Assembly: GCA_944386285.1 (NCBI GenBank)
Contig: CALXAM010000002.1
Location: forward strand, 39,264 to 103,263
DNA length: 64,000 nucleotides
Direction of reading: 5' to 3'
From: an uncultured Clostridia bacterium
GTDB lineage: Bacteria > Bacillota > Clostridia > Oscillospirales > Ruminococcaceae
Part shown: positions 62,765 to 64,000 of the stretch, piece by piece
How the letters are laid out: the number at the start of each line of letters is the position of its first letter
How positions within the stretch are numbered: the first letter of the stretch is position 1
Position numbers and translations under genes: made by a program
Notes under the pieces: generated by a model
Database searches by the model: none
The model's input: only the letters and a program-made list of their open reading frames with translations
Told to the model about the DNA's origin: nothing

Positions 62765-63810
62765 ATGGGAAAAAGTTCGGTTACAAAAAAACATAAAACA
62801 AGATTGCGCCCTTGGGTGAAATTTTCAATCGTTGGCATTTTTCTGTTAGGCTTGTTTGCTGTTTTGGGTTATGCAATGAGTATTTTGACTGCATACCAAC
62901 ACAACGAACTGGATACCAGCGATTTGGGAATTTCGCAGGTAGAGGGAATTACGGATGATGGTTCAAGTGATATTGTGAATATCGCGCTCTTTGGTGTGGA
63001 TAAGAGAAGTGATGAAAAACAAGTTCACTCAGACTCCATCATGATTTTGCTGTTGATCGCACACACAATAAGATCAAGCTGACTTCTTTAATGCGCGATA
63101 CGTATGTATCCATTGAAGGCCACGGACAAACAAAGCTTACACAGGCATATTTTTATGGTGATGCACAGCTTGCTGTCAAAACGATCAATCAGAACTTCGG
63201 AACCAATATCACAGAATATGCAACGATCAATTTTGACGGAATGGCACAGATTATCGATGCCGCAGGCGGTGTGACAGTTGATGTTTCAGAAGCTGAGCGG
63301 GTTGCTGCCAATGAAAGCATTCGTGAGCAGGCGTTAAAAACCGGTTTAGATGAGGATTATATTGAGCAGGCGGGATCACAGGTGTTAAGCGGAACACAAG
63401 CCGTTGCATATGCGCGTATCCGTAAGGTTGGAAATGCCGATTTTGATCGGACAGAACGTCAGCGCATTGTCATGCACGCACTGTTCGAAAAGGCACTTGC
63501 AATGAGTCCTGCGTCCTATCCGGAGTTTGCAAGAAAAACACTCCCCTATGTGGAAACCTCAATTGACTTAGGTCAAGTTCTTTCATTGAGCGGTATCATG
63601 CTTCGTGATGTTACTATGGAGGAAATGCGTATTCCACTCAATCGTCATTTGATTGGTGAAGGAGCCATTTATGATTCGCTTGGACAGCAGTGTTTAAATG
63701 TAGATTTATCTGAAGCAGCAAAGACTTGGAAAGAATTTGTGTATGATGACGTTGATCCTAAAGAACTTGAAAAAGGCGATCCGAGTGATTTGACGTCGAG
63801 CGAGCGATAA
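62765..63810 (+). pseudogene. LytR-CpsA-Psr (LCP) family protein gene, split by a frameshift
   Basis: The N-terminal part (62765 to about 63049) encodes a basic cytoplasmic start, one TM helix (about 18-41) and the LCP opening NIALFGVDKRSDEKQ...SDSIMIL. The frame then breaks and ends at a stop at 63080-63082. The matching continuation (VDRTHNKIKLTSLMRDTYVSI ... C-terminus at 63810, given by position) is in the frame one base over. One base missing near 63048-63051 explains it. LCP proteins attach teichoic acid or glycopolymers to peptidoglycan; the catalytic Arg region (RDTYV and ARIRKVGNADFDRTERQR) is intact downstream. It could be a true lesion or a sequencing error. Confidence 0.85.
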
Positions 63811-63815
63811 TATGG

Positions 63816-63863
63816 AAGAAACCTCTGTGTTTTGTGGGTACAAAGCGCAGAGGTTTCTTTTTT
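63816..63863 (+). terminator. Terminator after the LCP gene
   Basis: Stem AGAAACCTCTG / CAGAGGTTTCT with a 20-nt loop and T6 run. Confidence 0.85.
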
Positions 63864-63894
63864 AATATAAATTCGAAAAAAGGCGAAAAAAGTG

Positions 63895-63923
63895 TTGACA
63901 ATAGGGGGGAGGTGTGGTATTAT
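63895..63923 (+). promoter_or_regulatory. Promoter of the last transcript in the window
   Basis: TTGACA (63895-63900), 17-bp G-rich spacer, TATTAT (63918-63923). Confidence 0.82.
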
Positions 63924-63929
63924 AATAAA

Positions 63930-64000
63930 GCTGTCACGGAGGACAGGGAAAACAAGGAAATGGGAAGTGAAACGAGAGAGTCGCGGGAGCGAAAACCTCG
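63930..64000 (+). ncRNA. Probable T-box leader, cut by the window end
   Basis: After the promoter, CACGGAGGACAGGGAAA followed about 25 nt later by the sequence CGAGAGAGTCGCGGGAGCG resembles T-box stem I (GA-rich base, then the AGAGAG motif and distal loop). The specifier loop, T-box bulge and controlled gene are outside the window, so the amino acid cannot be named. Confidence 0.5.

Noticed and set aside
63035..63060. Programmed ribosomal frameshifting in the LCP gene
   Set aside because: No slippery heptamer of the X-XXY-YYZ type, no Shine-Dalgarno-like stimulator just upstream, and LCP genes are not known to use recoding; a missing base is simpler.
63930..64000. RNase P RNA or tmRNA at the window end
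   Set aside because: The visible bases match neither the RNase P GAGGAAAGTCC core nor the tmRNA start; the AGAGAG context fits a T-box better.

Overview
The window looks like the chromosome of an endospore-forming member of the Bacillota, most likely class Clostridia (Oscillospirales-like). This is inferred from gene content and order, since no rRNA is present. Pointers are a 27-residue SpoVM, the ylxM-ffh-rpsP-khpA-rimM-trmD block, the dgt-dnaG-rpoD block, the yicC-remA-gmk-rpoZ-priA-def-fmt-rsmB-rlmN-stp-prkC-rsgA block, HemZ, MecA, a single-chain PurL and an S-box riboswitch in front of metK. Starts other than ATG are common (TTG for ffh, rsmI, rpmE, stp and probably mecA; GTG for dnaG, gmk, rsgA, yigZ, trmN6 and the VTT gene). 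Many promoters are near-consensus sigma-A with 17-bp spacers. No IS element, prophage, CRISPR array, tRNA or rRNA gene was seen.

Layout. 1-2.4 kb: 5'-truncated class I mannose-6-phosphate isomerase, convergent with a sugar-kinase-like phosphotransferase. 2.6-5.1 kb: ychF and two TrkA/RCK proteins. 5.2-8.9 kb: a two-component system followed by a membrane-anchored HtrA protease. 9.0-10.5 kb: a gene-free stretch with a long inverted repeat, then rpe overlapping a convergent mecA. 10.6-14.1 kb: three RnfD/E/A-like membrane proteins whose expected Fe-S cysteines are mostly missing, then a DUF4015-type protein. 14.1-17.7 kb: phosphoglucomutase, a lipoprotein and a ROK regulator. 17.8-22.3 kb: trmB and the SRP/ribosome-maturation operon. 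22.5-23.1 kb: ptsH convergent with an HPr paralogue that has lost its phosphorylatable histidine. 23.3-30.8 kb: mtaB, purL, a VTT membrane protein, trmN6 and rsmI. 30.9-34.9 kb: a second two-component system, a nucleotidyltransferase, rpmE and yigZ. 35-39.4 kb: dgt-dnaG-rpoD and an Rrf2 regulator. 39.6-52.7 kb: the long yicC-to-spoVM housekeeping cluster. 53-61.3 kb: recJ-rel-dtd-MBL-hemZ, a nucleoside kinase and a zinc-ribbon protein. 61.3-64 kb: S-box-metK, a frameshifted LCP gene, and the start of a probable T-box leader cut by the window end.

Most of the window is core machinery: translation (rpsP, rimM, trmD, trmB, rpmE, def, fmt, rsmB, rlmN, rsgA, dtd, mtaB, rsmI), replication and transcription (dnaG, priA, recJ, rpoD, rpoZ), and signalling (two TCS, PrkC/Stp, Rel). 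Compared with the textbook Bacillus order, coaBC (between rpoZ and priA), apt (between recJ and rel) and rplS (after trmD) are missing from their usual places, and rpe has moved away from rsgA.

The least ordinary items are the cysteine-poor RnfDEA-like trio, the HPr pair, the SpoVM micro-gene with its 49-residue neighbour, the frameshifted LCP gene, and several structured leaders or intergenic repeats with no assigned family.
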